Origin: Clostridia bacterium
GTDB lineage: Bacteria > Bacillota > Clostridia > Oscillospirales > CAG-272
NCBI GenBank assembly: GCA_017412045.1
Contig: JAFQOX010000105.1
Span: 1 to 43,119, forward strand
DNA: 43,119 bases
Reading direction: 5' to 3'
The position numbers and the translations under genes are program-made. Position 1 is the first letter of the stretch. Each line of letters begins with the position of its first letter. The notes beneath the pieces are model-generated. The model did not search any database, was not told where the DNA came from, and saw nothing but the letters and a program-made list of their open reading frames with translations. Positions 15,820-23,662 of this stretch are shown piece by piece.

Positions 15820-15866
15820 AAAAGGCTTATCAAAAGTACTGCAAAGTACAATGGATAAGCCTTTTT
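15820..15866. terminator. Bidirectional terminator, twin of the one after pfkA
   Basis: AAAAGGCTTATC (15820-15831) pairs with GATAAGCCTTTT (15854-15865) around GTACT/AGTAC. The preceding GAACG and the loop match the 14383-14429 hairpin, so the two are duplicates. It ends the HipA-like kinase region on the minus strand. Confidence 0.85.
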
Positions 15867-15934
15867 CTTATTGATTTTTTAAGCGTTCTATTCTCATTCT
15901 AAGGAATTTGCATATTGCCTCGGAGCGTTCTGCA

Positions 15935-16181
15935 TCAATCGTTTCTCTTTTTAAAAGCCTTCAAAATCTGGCTTATCGGCACAAGATCCGTATCGGGTGA
16001 AACAAAATTTTCACTATAACAGCAAATATCATCATGTTCTTCAACAAGGCTATATATCGCATGATCAATACCAAGTTTTTCAGCGATAAGAGAAGCAATT
16101 ACCTCATTCATAGACTTCTTGACGGAATGGATCACTTCCACCTTTCATGGAGCACCTTTCGATCAACACCCGTTCCTTCAT
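15935..16181 (-). pseudogene. Frameshifted fragment of a second HipA-like kinase
   Basis: Two frames together make one family-like segment. The first, from ATG 16181, ends MKGGSDPFRQEVYE then a stop; the second continues as NEVIASLIAEKLGIDHAIYSL and later NFVSPDTDLVPISQI. Dropping one G in the TATGAATGAG stretch would join them as KGGSDPFRQEVY-NEVIAS, the usual nucleotide-binding-loop region of Clostridia HipA-like proteins. The catalytic half is absent. It lies 17 bp behind the intact kinase gene, so it is likely the debris of a tandem paralogue. After the stop, a further open stretch in another frame reads ETIDAERSEAICKFLRMRIE, origin unknown. Confidence 0.7.
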
Positions 16182-16198
16182 AAGTTTCTATGTTGGAT

Positions 16199-17239
16199 TT
16201 ATTTGATCAAATGATATCTTCCCATCACAAGATCAACCACGCTCTGTGTTTTTACGCGCATATGAAGATTAGAAATCACTTCAAAAACCATTTCTTCCTT
16301 GATTTCAGGTAGATATTCTTGGTATTCGGGATATTCCTCCAAGACTTCACCAAAAAGCTGTATCAGCATATCGTTTGCTTTCGGTTTTGAGGGATATCCT
16401 CTTGCAATCAAAGCCATGTTATTATCGAAATTTGGTGCAAGTCCCAAAAGATTTCCGTTGTCGATATCTCTCAAAAGTCCGAAATTATTCGTATGTCTGT
16501 CCGGATTTGCACAGACGGTATCAAGGAAAATCATTCGGATATAATCGGGGATCGATTGAGGACAAATCATTTTCAGTGCTTCAAGCACATCAAGATAATC
16601 TTCATTATCCCCCATAAATGCAGAAGCCGGCTCAAAATTAATGTTTGCACTGCCTGTGAAATCGAGCGATTTCACGCAATTTTCTCCGCGTTCGTATATC
16701 GCCATATTCATGCCAAGCGCTTTGCCAAGCTCGTATACAAACAATTCAGAAAACATTTCTTCATGATTGGCTTTCTTATGCATCCACCATTTGCCGTCTT
16801 TCAGCTTCCAACACTTTTCAAAGCTGCCCACATTGGTTAATTCAGGCGTTCTGGAACGCTTGCTGTTTGCCGCGCGGTTGAAGCTGTTATAAGTACCTTT
16901 CAACGCCAGATTCGAAAAATAGTCGTCAGAGAACCGAATGTCCTCATATTTCAAGTTGGAGTCCAAAGGACGAATCCAATAATTGTCTGTGATCGTTGCA
17001 CCGTTCACATGAATTACCGTAGATATGTCATCTTTTTCAACAAGGCGTAATGCTTTTTTTAAAAGTCGGGAATTGGAGCGGTGACTATCTATTGCGCGAG
17101 TCTCCAGCCACATATCCGCATTTTTTATGCGCTTTAAAAATAATGGAAGCAATGATTCATTGATGATTTCAAGATTTCCGTTTTGCCATTTCGCCACAAG
17201 TATATCGCCGCTTAAAATTTCATAATTTTTCTTATCCAT
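16199..17239 (-). CDS. HipA-like serine/threonine kinase
   Basis: A 346-residue protein of the HipA-like kinase fold found in Clostridia genomes. The catalytic motif is NPDRHTNNFG, with D247, R248 and H249, and the metal-binding motif is NFDNNMALIARG about 25 residues later. The N-terminal half has the usual WWMHKKANHEEMFSE region in place of a glycine-rich loop. HipA proteins phosphorylate proteins such as GltX; the target here is unknown. The start is ATG 17239, seven bases behind AAAGGAGAG, rather than the TTG six bases earlier. No HipB-type antitoxin lies beside it, so it may be an orphan kinase rather than a toxin-antitoxin pair. Confidence 0.8.
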   Translation of the reverse strand: MDKKNYEILSGDILVAKWQNGNLEIINESLLPLFLKRIKNADMWLETRAIDSHRSNSRLLKKALRLVEKDDISTVIHVNGATITDNYWIRPLDSNLKYEDIRFSDDYFSNLALKGTYNSFNRAANSKRSRTPELTNVGSFEKCWKLKDGKWWMHKKANHEEMFSELFVYELGKALGMNMAIYERGENCVKSLDFTGSANINFEPASAFMGDNEDYLDVLEALKMICPQSIPDYIRMIFLDTVCANPDRHTNNFGLLRDIDNGNLLGLAPNFDNNMALIARGYPSKPKANDMLIQLFGEVLEEYPEYQEYLPEIKEEMVFEVISNLHMRVKTQSVVDLVMGRYHLIK

Positions 17240-17270
17240 CAACAACTCTCCTTTCCGTTATGTCTAAGTC

Positions 17271-17299
17271 ATTATATCATAATTTTCGAAAAGTGTCAA
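17271..17299 (-). promoter_or_regulatory. Consensus promoter of the HipA-like gene
   Basis: On the minus strand TTGACA (17299-17294), 17 nt and TATAAT (17276-17271), 31 bp before the start codon. Confidence 0.85.
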
Positions 17300-17362
17300 A
17301 TCATTCCTTGAAACAAAAATTATTGTTTTTCATATAAGGAACCTCTAAAAATTTCCACTCTA

Positions 17363-17391
17363 TTGCAATAACCAACAAAATATGATATAAT
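17363..17391 (+). promoter_or_regulatory. Promoter without a convincing gene
   Basis: TTGCAA (17363-17368), 17 nt and TATAAT (17386-17391) point rightward. The next 170 bp hold only a 47-codon ORF from ATG 17424 without a ribosome binding site or family resemblance. It could make a small RNA, feed ychF, or be left from a lost gene. Confidence 0.5.
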
Positions 17392-17561
17392 AGGGGCAGA
17401 ACAAGGTCTGACGGTGCGCTCATATGTCCTTTTGTTTTATATGTAGGAACAAAAAAGTTGGTCAAAAGAAAAGAATTCGAAGAATATATCAGTCGCCAAA
17501 TTTCAATCTGAAAACACATAAAAATTTATTCATTATTTTTAAAGAAATTTTATGGAATCGC

Positions 17562-17764
17562 TTGTGAAATCGGACAGTATATGCTATAATTAATCTGTAA
17601 TGTTATGTCCTCTTCACAAGCCAAGGACAAACGGCAGGAAAAAGCCGATCCGCTCTACCGTGCGGCAGCGGCATTTTTCAAAAACAAAAATCGGTACGGT
17701 AATACCACAGCACCGATGAATTACGACAAGAAAACCTTGTAACATAAAGGAGATTTACATAAAC
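17562..17764 (+). promoter_or_regulatory. ychF promoter and structured leader
   Basis: TTGTGA (17562-17567), 17 nt and TATAAT (17585-17590). The 160-nt leader holds three possible hairpins: GCCG/CGGC with CCGC/GCGG followed by ATTTTT (17644-17677, terminator-like), ATCGGT/ACCGAT enclosing GGTAATACC (17689-17720), and ACAAG/CTTGT near the ribosome binding site. No known riboswitch class was recognised. Confidence 0.55.
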
Positions 17765-18859
17765 ATGAAATTAGGTATCGTCGGTTTGCCGAACGTCGGC
17801 AAAAGCACACTTTTCAACGCAATCACCAACGCGGGCGCGCAGTCCGCAAACTACCCCTTCTGCACCATTGAGCCGAACGTCGGCATGGTAGCAGTTCCGG
17901 ACTCCCGTCTGGACGACCTCGCGAAGATGTACAATCCCGAAAAATACACGCCTGCCGTCATCGAATTCGTTGACATCGCAGGTTTGGTCAAGGGCGCTTC
18001 CAAGGGCGAAGGTCTCGGAAACAAATTCCTCTCCCACATCAGAGAGACGGATGCCATCATCCATCTCGTCCGTTGCTTTGAGGATTCCAATATCATTCAC
18101 GTAGACGGCAACGTCAACCCGCTCCGCGACATCGAGACCATCAATCTGGAATTGATTTTCTCCGACCTTGAGATTCTGGAGCGCCGCATCGTCCGCACCG
18201 AAAAGGCGATGAAGGGCGACAAGAAGCTCGCGGAGGAGCTTGCCGTACTGAACAAGATCAAAGCCGCGCTGGAGGAAGGCTTGAGCGCCCGTGCCGTTAC
18301 CCTGACGGACGATGAGCGCGCGATGATCGGCGACGTGGAGCTTCTCTCCATGAAGCCCATCATCTACGTTGCCAATATCAGCGAGGATCAGATCGGCGAC
18401 GAATTCAAGGAAACCGAAATTTACGCTTCTCTCGAATCCCTCGCAAAGAGCGAAGGCGCGGAGCTTCTGACGATCTGCGCAGGCATCGAAAGCGAGCTCG
18501 CAGAGCTGGAGGGCGAGGATAAGCAGGCGTTCCTCGACGACCTCGGCATCGAGGAAAGCGGTCTGGATCAGCTTATCAAGGCAAGCTACAAGCTTCTCGG
18601 CTACATCAGCTTCCTCACGGCAGGACCCAAGGAGGTTCGCGCATGGACCATCGTCAACGGCACGAAGGCGCCTCAGGCAGCGGGCAAGATCCACTCCGAT
18701 ATGGAACGCGGCTTCATTCGCGCGGAGGTCATTCACTTCGACGATCTGATGGCTTGCGGCTCCATGGTCGTTGCCAAGGAAAAGGGCTTGATCCGCAGCG
18801 AAGGAAAGGAATACGTATTCAAGGACGGCGATATCGTCGTGATCCGCTTTAACGTATAA
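17765..18859 (+). CDS. ychF: Redox-regulated ATPase YchF (OLA1 family)
   Basis: The 364-residue protein is a full-length YchF/OLA1: P-loop GLPNVGKS (residues 7-14), switch region TIEPNVGM, DIAGLVKGAS, the altered G4 region YVANISE that explains ATP preference in this family, and a C-terminal TGS domain beginning near residue 280 with SFLTAGPKEVRAWTI. It binds ribosomes and is linked to stress response and translation control. AAGGAGA lies 12 bases before the ATG. It is followed by a sugar kinase 33 bp downstream, an unusual partner for a translation factor. Confidence 0.96.
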   Translation: MKLGIVGLPNVGKSTLFNAITNAGAQSANYPFCTIEPNVGMVAVPDSRLDDLAKMYNPEKYTPAVIEFVDIAGLVKGASKGEGLGNKFLSHIRETDAIIHLVRCFEDSNIIHVDGNVNPLRDIETINLELIFSDLEILERRIVRTEKAMKGDKKLAEELAVLNKIKAALEEGLSARAVTLTDDERAMIGDVELLSMKPIIYVANISEDQIGDEFKETEIYASLESLAKSEGAELLTICAGIESELAELEGEDKQAFLDDLGIEESGLDQLIKASYKLLGYISFLTAGPKEVRAWTIVNGTKAPQAAGKIHSDMERGFIRAEVIHFDDLMACGSMVVAKEKGLIRSEGKEYVFKDGDIVVIRFNV

Positions 18860-18892
18860 AATTTAAAATCAATATAATGGAGGTAAACATTC

Positions 18893-19993
18893 ATGGACAT
18901 CAATCTTTTTGACATTTTCGCGCAATTTTCTCCCACGGAAACCGCAACGAAGTGCGAACCCATCACCGCAGGTCTGATCAATCACACCTATGCCGTTTAC
19001 GTTGAAAACGAGGAGAAGCCCAAATACGTTCTCCAGAAGATCAATACCAATATCTTCAAGGATTCCGACGGTCTGATCGAAAACATCAAGGGTGTATGCG
19101 AGCACGTCCGCGCGAAGGTCATCGCAAACGGCGGCGACGTCAACCGCGAGGTTCTGACGCTGATCCCCACCAAGGACGGCAAGAGCTATCTGAAAAACGA
19201 CGAGGTCGGCGCATGGCGTCTGTATAACTTCATTACGGACGCGACCGCTCATCAGAGCGCGGCAGGCAAGCCCGGCATCCTCGCAAGCGCGGCTGAGGCC
19301 TTCGGTACTTACCAGAACCTTCTCTCCGATTATCCCGCTGAAACGCTCCATGAAACCATTCCGAACTTCCATAACACCGTCTCCAGATACAACGACTTCA
19401 TGACCGCGCTCGAAAACGACGTCGCAGGCAGAGCTTGCGAATGCGCTTATGAAATCGAGGAGATCAAGAAGCACGAGCCCCTCGCTCACGTCGTCGTAGA
19501 TGCGCTCGCAAAGGGTGAGATCCCCCTGCGCGTAACCCACAACGACACCAAGCTCAACAACGTCATGATCGACAACAATACCAATAAGGGTATCTGCGTC
19601 ATCGACCTTGATACCGTTATGCCCGGCTCCCTCCTGTACGACTTCGGCGACAGCATCCGCTTTGCCGCTTGTAACTCCGCGGAGGACGAGGAGGATCTTT
19701 CCAAGGTCTACCACCGTCTCGATCTCTTCGAGGAGTACGTTTCCGGCTTCCTCAAGGGCGTCGGCGACAATATCACGGAAAAGGAAATCGAGCTTCTGCC
19801 CTTCTCCGCATTCCTTCTCACCTACGAGCTGGTTCTTCGCTTCCTCGGTGACTATCTGAACGGCGACGTTTACTTCCAGACGCGCCGCGACAAGCACAAC
19901 CTTATCCGCGCGCGCGCACAGCTCAAGCTCGCTCTCGATACCGAAAGCAAGCTTGGCGAAATGGCGGAAATCGTTAAGAAATATACAAAATAA
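18893..19993 (+). CDS. NahK-like sugar 1-kinase (aminoglycoside phosphotransferase fold)
   Basis: A 366-residue kinase of the APH fold. The catalytic loop is VTHNDTKLNNVMID with H216 and D218, and the metal-binding aspartate region is VIDLDTVMPGSLLYDFGDSIR with D238 and D240. The phrase DTxMPGxxxxDFGDxIR is typical of N-acetylhexosamine 1-kinase (NahK) of bifidobacteria, which phosphorylates GlcNAc or GalNAc at C1. The GH130, AGE epimerase and GH20-like genes nearby fit such a substrate. GGAGG lies nine bases before ATG 18893. It is probably in an operon with ychF and, across a terminator, with GH127. Confidence 0.85.
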   Translation: MDINLFDIFAQFSPTETATKCEPITAGLINHTYAVYVENEEKPKYVLQKINTNIFKDSDGLIENIKGVCEHVRAKVIANGGDVNREVLTLIPTKDGKSYLKNDEVGAWRLYNFITDATAHQSAAGKPGILASAAEAFGTYQNLLSDYPAETLHETIPNFHNTVSRYNDFMTALENDVAGRACECAYEIEEIKKHEPLAHVVVDALAKGEIPLRVTHNDTKLNNVMIDNNTNKGICVIDLDTVMPGSLLYDFGDSIRFAACNSAEDEEDLSKVYHRLDLFEEYVSGFLKGVGDNITEKEIELLPFSAFLLTYELVLRFLGDYLNGDVYFQTRRDKHNLIRARAQLKLALDTESKLGEMAEIVKKYTK

Positions 19994-20006
19994 GATATTC
20001 CGTATC

Positions 20007-20042
20007 GCCCCGGTGGACAGCAAACGTTCATCGGGGCTTTTG
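20007..20042 (+). terminator. Intrinsic terminator after the NahK-like gene
   Basis: GCCCCGGTG (20007-20015) pairs with CATCGGGGC (20029-20037), followed by four T. Only 44 bp remain before GH127, and no promoter is visible there, so read-through is likely. Confidence 0.8.
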
Positions 20043-20085
20043 CGCGCAAGCGAAACGGATCACCGTAAGGAAAGGAGCAAGTCAT

Positions 20086-22014
20086 ATGCTTTGCACTGAA
20101 AAAAGGGACGCATTTTATACCGCTCAAGGCAACGTCTTTCAATACGAGGGCTTTATGGATCGGGCGTATCGCTTCATTCTCGACGCCCAGCTCATGCGCG
20201 AGGATCTCTGGGCGAGATTCGTTCGGCAATTCCGCGAGGATTCGGACTACGAGGGCGGATGGCGCGGCGAATATTGGGGGAAAATGATGCGCGGCGCCTG
20301 CCTCGTATATACGTACGTCAGAAGCCCCGCGCTGTATCGGATTCTGAGCGATACGGTGGAGGATATCATGACCGCCGCCGACGAGGACGGCAGAATCAGC
20401 ACCTATGCCAAAAGCCACGAGCTGGAATCGTGGGATCTGTGGTGCAGAAAATATGTTCTGCTCGGTATGCAATATTTTCTGGAGATCTGTGAGGACGATG
20501 CGCTTCGGGAAAGGATCGTCCGCTCCATGCAGAGGCAAGCCGACTGCATCATCGGCAAGGTGGGGAAGGGCGAGGGCAAAAAGCCCATCACCGCCTGCAC
20601 GAGAAATTGGCGGGGCTTGAACGCCTCCTCCATTCTGGAGCCGATCGTGGGGCTGTACCGTCTGACGGGCGAGCAAAGATATTTGGATTTCGCGCAATAT
20701 ATCGCAGACAGCGGCGCGACCGACGTGGAAAACGTTTTCCGCCTCGCGCTGGAGGACCAGCTGTATCCGTATCAGTATCCCGTCACCAAGGCGTACGAAA
20801 TGATGTCCTGCTTTGAGGGCTTGCTCGCCCTCTACAGGATCACGGGCGAAGAATGGTACAGGATCGCGACCGTGAATTTCGCAAACAAGATATTGGAGAG
20901 CGATTTTACCGTGATCGGCTCTTGCGGCTGTACGCACGAGCTGTTCGACCATTCCTCCGTCAGACAGGCGAATACGACGAACGAAAAAATTCAGCAGGAG
21001 ACCTGCGTGACGGTCACGCTGATGAAATTGATGTATCAGCTTACGCTTCTGACGGGAGAGAGCAAGTATGCGGATGCCTTTGAAATCTCTCTGTATAACG
21101 CCTATCTCGGCGCGATGAATACGGAAAACGTCATCGAGCCGATGATTCTGAGGGAGCATCCCGATTGGGTCGCGGAGCCGCTGCCCTTTGACAGCTACAG
21201 CCCTCTGACGGCAGGCACGCGCGGAAACGGCATCGGCGGACTCCGACGGATGAGCGATCGCCATTACTACGGATGCTGCGCCTGCATCGGCTCGGCGGGC
21301 TTGGGGCTCGTGCCGCGTATGCAGCTTTTGCGGACGGAGGATGGCTTCGCCGTCAATCTTTACGTCGCAGGCACGGTCAGCGCCGACACGCCCGGCGGTC
21401 AAAGGATTCTTTTCGATTTCCGTACGGAATATCCCAAGCATGGAGAAACGGAGATCCGTTTCCGCTTGCCGCGTCCCGAGGACTTTCGGCTTCTGCTCCG
21501 CAATCCGCATTGGAGCCAAAAAACGAAGCTGACGCTGAACGGCAAGCCGCTCAGCGTCAGCGAGGGTTATATTGCGATCGAGCGGGAATGGAGAGACGGC
21601 GACACGCTTTCTCTGACGCTCGATATGAGAACGCAGGCGATCCGCCCGATTCCCTACGGCTCGCAGATCCTGATGAATAAGGTCGTATGGGATAAGGATA
21701 TTACGGTTCCCCGCTTTGACCGCGAGGACCCGCTCGCCAGGGAACATCTCGCCTTTCGCCGCGGGCCGATCATGCTGGCGCAGGACGGCAGGCTCGGCTA
21801 CAGCCTCTCCGATGCCGCAAGCGTGAGGGTTCGCGCAGACGGATACGTGGACGCCCTGCTTCCAGCGGAGAAAAAAGCGGCGTTCGATACAGTCGTCGAA
21901 GCGGCGCTTCCGCTCGCGGACGGCTCGTATATGCCCGTCGTCGATTACGCGTCGGCGGGAAAGCTTTTCTCGGAAAAAAGCAGGATGGCGGTATGGATTC
22001 GCGTTGCGCCGTAA
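20086..22014 (+). CDS. GH127 beta-L-arabinofuranosidase-like protein
   Basis: The 642-residue protein belongs to the GH127 (DUF1680) superfamily: an (alpha/alpha)6 barrel followed by beta-sandwich domains. The zinc/nucleophile site is visible as QETC (E305, C307) and GCCAC (C397, C398), matching E338, C340, C417 and C418 of HypBA1, where the second cysteine pair provides the nucleophile. It should release beta-linked arabinofuranose from oligosaccharides. No signal peptide, so the substrate must be imported. AAAGGAGC precedes the ATG. It converges tail to tail with the URO-D-family gene, one base apart. Related GH families share this fold, so the exact sugar is uncertain. Confidence 0.9.
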   Translation: MLCTEKRDAFYTAQGNVFQYEGFMDRAYRFILDAQLMREDLWARFVRQFREDSDYEGGWRGEYWGKMMRGACLVYTYVRSPALYRILSDTVEDIMTAADEDGRISTYAKSHELESWDLWCRKYVLLGMQYFLEICEDDALRERIVRSMQRQADCIIGKVGKGEGKKPITACTRNWRGLNASSILEPIVGLYRLTGEQRYLDFAQYIADSGATDVENVFRLALEDQLYPYQYPVTKAYEMMSCFEGLLALYRITGEEWYRIATVNFANKILESDFTVIGSCGCTHELFDHSSVRQANTTNEKIQQETCVTVTLMKLMYQLTLLTGESKYADAFEISLYNAYLGAMNTENVIEPMILREHPDWVAEPLPFDSYSPLTAGTRGNGIGGLRRMSDRHYYGCCACIGSAGLGLVPRMQLLRTEDGFAVNLYVAGTVSADTPGGQRILFDFRTEYPKHGETEIRFRLPRPEDFRLLLRNPHWSQKTKLTLNGKPLSVSEGYIAIEREWRDGDTLSLTLDMRTQAIRPIPYGSQILMNKVVWDKDITVPRFDREDPLAREHLAFRRGPIMLAQDGRLGYSLSDAASVRVRADGYVDALLPAEKKAAFDTVVEAALPLADGSYMPVVDYASAGKLFSEKSRMAVWIRVAP

Positions 22015-22015
22015 A

Positions 22016-23134
22016 TCAGATGCGGATCTTTTTGATCTCCTCCGCATAATACTGAACGAGCTCGAATTTCGTGCCGGGCATCAGTCGGTGGTCGGGACAG
22101 GGCAAAAAGCCGCCAAGCGAGGCGAGTCGCTTCATGCGTTCGATTTCCGCGTCGACAGCCGCGCGGTCCTTGCGAAGCGCCGTTTTGTCCATGCCGCCGA
22201 CGCCGAGCATACCCTTGCCGAAGCGGGCTCTCGCGGGCGCGAACTGATCGCCCCAGACGCCGACTTCGATCGGAAACATGGTATTGACGCCGCTTTCAAA
22301 CCACGTCGGCAAAAGCTTTTCCGTCACGCCGTCGCAGTCGAGTGAAATAATATCGATGCCGTAAGCGTGGCAGAGCTCGTTCCGCTTCCGATAATGCTTC
22401 TCGCACAGCGCACGGAACGTATCGGGAGAAAGCAGGGGACCGTTTTTGAAGCAGATATCCTCCCAATAATGCGCAAAATCAAATTTCGCGCCCGTTTCCA
22501 ATACCGCCTTTGCGCATTCGTACTGCATATCGGCGTAAGTGTCCACGATGTCGGCGAACAGCGTTTCGTCCTCGTCATAGAGCAGATAGCTCATGCCGAG
22601 CACGGAGGTCATATTGCGGATCTCTCCCAGAACGCTTCCGAGATGTAAGCCGACGGGGACGTCCTGCGGGCGCGTCTGATTGAAATTGCGGAAGTATTCC
22701 AGATCCACGCGGGCGGGCGAAAACTGCATTTTCGGCTTGTAGAGCGTTTCGAAGGCTTCCCTGTCCTTGAGAAGGTAATCGTCCTCCGAGGGAATGGAAG
22801 CCACACCGGGCTTGCTCCGCTCGATCAGACCGTTACCCGTCAGCAAGCGCCTCGTGCCGTCCGGGAAGACCTCAAGCACCTTGCTTTCAAAGCGCGGAAG
22901 CAGTCCGTTCCTCGGCGAAACGGTATGATACCAATTGAAATCCCAGCCGATCAATTTGTCGATTTCCATGTCGCTCTCATTGCCGTCGTCGTGGTTTGCG
23001 ACCAGCTCCTTCGGAATATGGCCCTGCTCGCTCCACTCCGCAAGCAGCTCTCTCCAGTAGCCGAAATGCACGGCGGGAAAGCGATCAAAGGGCTTTCCGT
23101 GCAAAATATTCATAGCGCGTTCTCTGTTCGTCAT
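22016..23134 (-). CDS. Uroporphyrinogen decarboxylase-family protein
   Basis: The 372-residue protein has the URO-D fold: MTNRERAMNILHGKPFDRFP at the start (a phrase shared by this family), a middle FAHYWEDI block and SLDCDGVTEKLLPTW near residue 265. Members outside heme synthesis are often corrinoid-dependent methyltransferases (MtaA/CmuA-like) or act on sugar-linked methyl groups, and the family often appears in glycan-use regions of gut Clostridia. The invariant arginines of true HemE were not found, so heme synthesis is unlikely. GGAG lies six bases before the ATG; its promoter is 100 bp upstream, with repeat copy C in its leader. Confidence 0.82.
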   Translation of the reverse strand: MTNRERAMNILHGKPFDRFPAVHFGYWRELLAEWSEQGHIPKELVANHDDGNESDMEIDKLIGWDFNWYHTVSPRNGLLPRFESKVLEVFPDGTRRLLTGNGLIERSKPGVASIPSEDDYLLKDREAFETLYKPKMQFSPARVDLEYFRNFNQTRPQDVPVGLHLGSVLGEIRNMTSVLGMSYLLYDEDETLFADIVDTYADMQYECAKAVLETGAKFDFAHYWEDICFKNGPLLSPDTFRALCEKHYRKRNELCHAYGIDIISLDCDGVTEKLLPTWFESGVNTMFPIEVGVWGDQFAPARARFGKGMLGVGGMDKTALRKDRAAVDAEIERMKRLASLGGFLPCPDHRLMPGTKFELVQYYAEEIKKIRI

Positions 23135-23163
23135 TCGTAACTCCGTTCTCCGCCCAAAGGCGG

Positions 23164-23220
23164 TTTTTTATTGTATGAGAAATTGCAAAAAATGGTCCTC
23201 GCCGTTTCGCATTGCGATCC
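23164..23220 (+). repeat. Structured repeat, truncated copy C
   Basis: Starts with the T-tract, then TATGAGAAATTGCAAAA and CCTCGCCGTTT, and then the similarity stops; the 3' half and terminator are lost. It directly follows a CCGCC-CAAA-GGCGG hairpin (23150-23163). It lies, in antisense, in the 5' leader of the URO-D-family gene. Confidence 0.75.
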
Positions 23221-23231
23221 TGATACCTTTT

Positions 23232-23260
23232 ATGATAGCATAATTGATCGCATATGTCAA
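23232..23260 (-). promoter_or_regulatory. Promoter of the URO-D-family gene
   Basis: On the minus strand TTGACA (23260-23255), 17 nt and TATCAT (23237-23232). The transcript would carry the antisense of repeat copy C and the CCGCC/GGCGG hairpin about 10 nt before the ribosome binding site. Confidence 0.75.
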
Positions 23261-23292
23261 TTCCGTAAATACGCAAAAACCGTATCTGTTTT

Positions 23293-23454
23293 TTAATCCG
23301 ATAAACGGAATTTTATATTGATCGTTCCAATGTTTGGGAATGAAGTAAAAAACGCATTTTTCCCAATACTCGTTACGCCGTCGGGAATCACGACGCGGCG
23401 CTCGTTGCCGGTGTATACCGGAAGCTCGCCGTTTTCTATCACAAAATCATGCAT
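23293..23454 (-). pseudogene. Stub of a BspA-like LRR_5 gene (53 codons)
   Basis: It starts MHDFVIENGELPVYTGN and continues VVIPDGVTSIGKNAFF, the N-terminal cap and the first helix of an LRR_5 repeat, then ends within 20 residues. AAAGGAGA lies five bases before ATG 23454. It is the second such stub in the window after 14253-14378. It sits between repeat copies C and D, so repeat-linked deletion is a possible cause. Confidence 0.6.
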
Positions 23455-23486
23455 ACGGATCTCCTTTCCATCCGCGGACGGAACTA

Positions 23487-23598
23487 TTTTTTGTACCATA
23501 GGAAATTGCGCAAAATGGTCCTCGCCGTTTCTCATTGTTTCAATACAGGCTGAACTGCGGTAGGCGAGCAACTTCCTGCGGGCGTTGCCCACTTTTTT
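23487..23598 (+). repeat. Structured intergenic repeat, copy D
   Basis: Shares the 5' module (ATAGGAAATTGCGCAAAAT), the CTCGCC/GGCGAG stem, an inner CAG/CTG stem and the final GCGGGCGTTGCCCAC plus T-tract, in which the last stem has one mismatch. It lacks the GCTTGC/GCAAGC hairpin of copies A and B. Confidence 0.88.
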
Positions 23599-23662
23599 GT
23601 TTTATTGCAAAATTCGCTACGCCAACCCACAGGTCAGCGTAGCGAATACTACTGATAGGATC

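Noticed and set aside
16199-17239. A complete HipBA toxin-antitoxin pair
   Set aside because: No helix-turn-helix antitoxin gene lies on either side; the only neighbour is a broken kinase fragment.
19870-22047. 725-codon minus-strand frame opposite GH127
   Set aside because: Antisense of a clearly conserved GH127 gene with its zinc-site cysteines; GC-rich codons leave the opposite frame open.
22016-23134. True heme-pathway uroporphyrinogen decarboxylase (hemE)
   Set aside because: The conserved HemE active-site arginine motif was not found near the N-terminus and no other heme gene is nearby.
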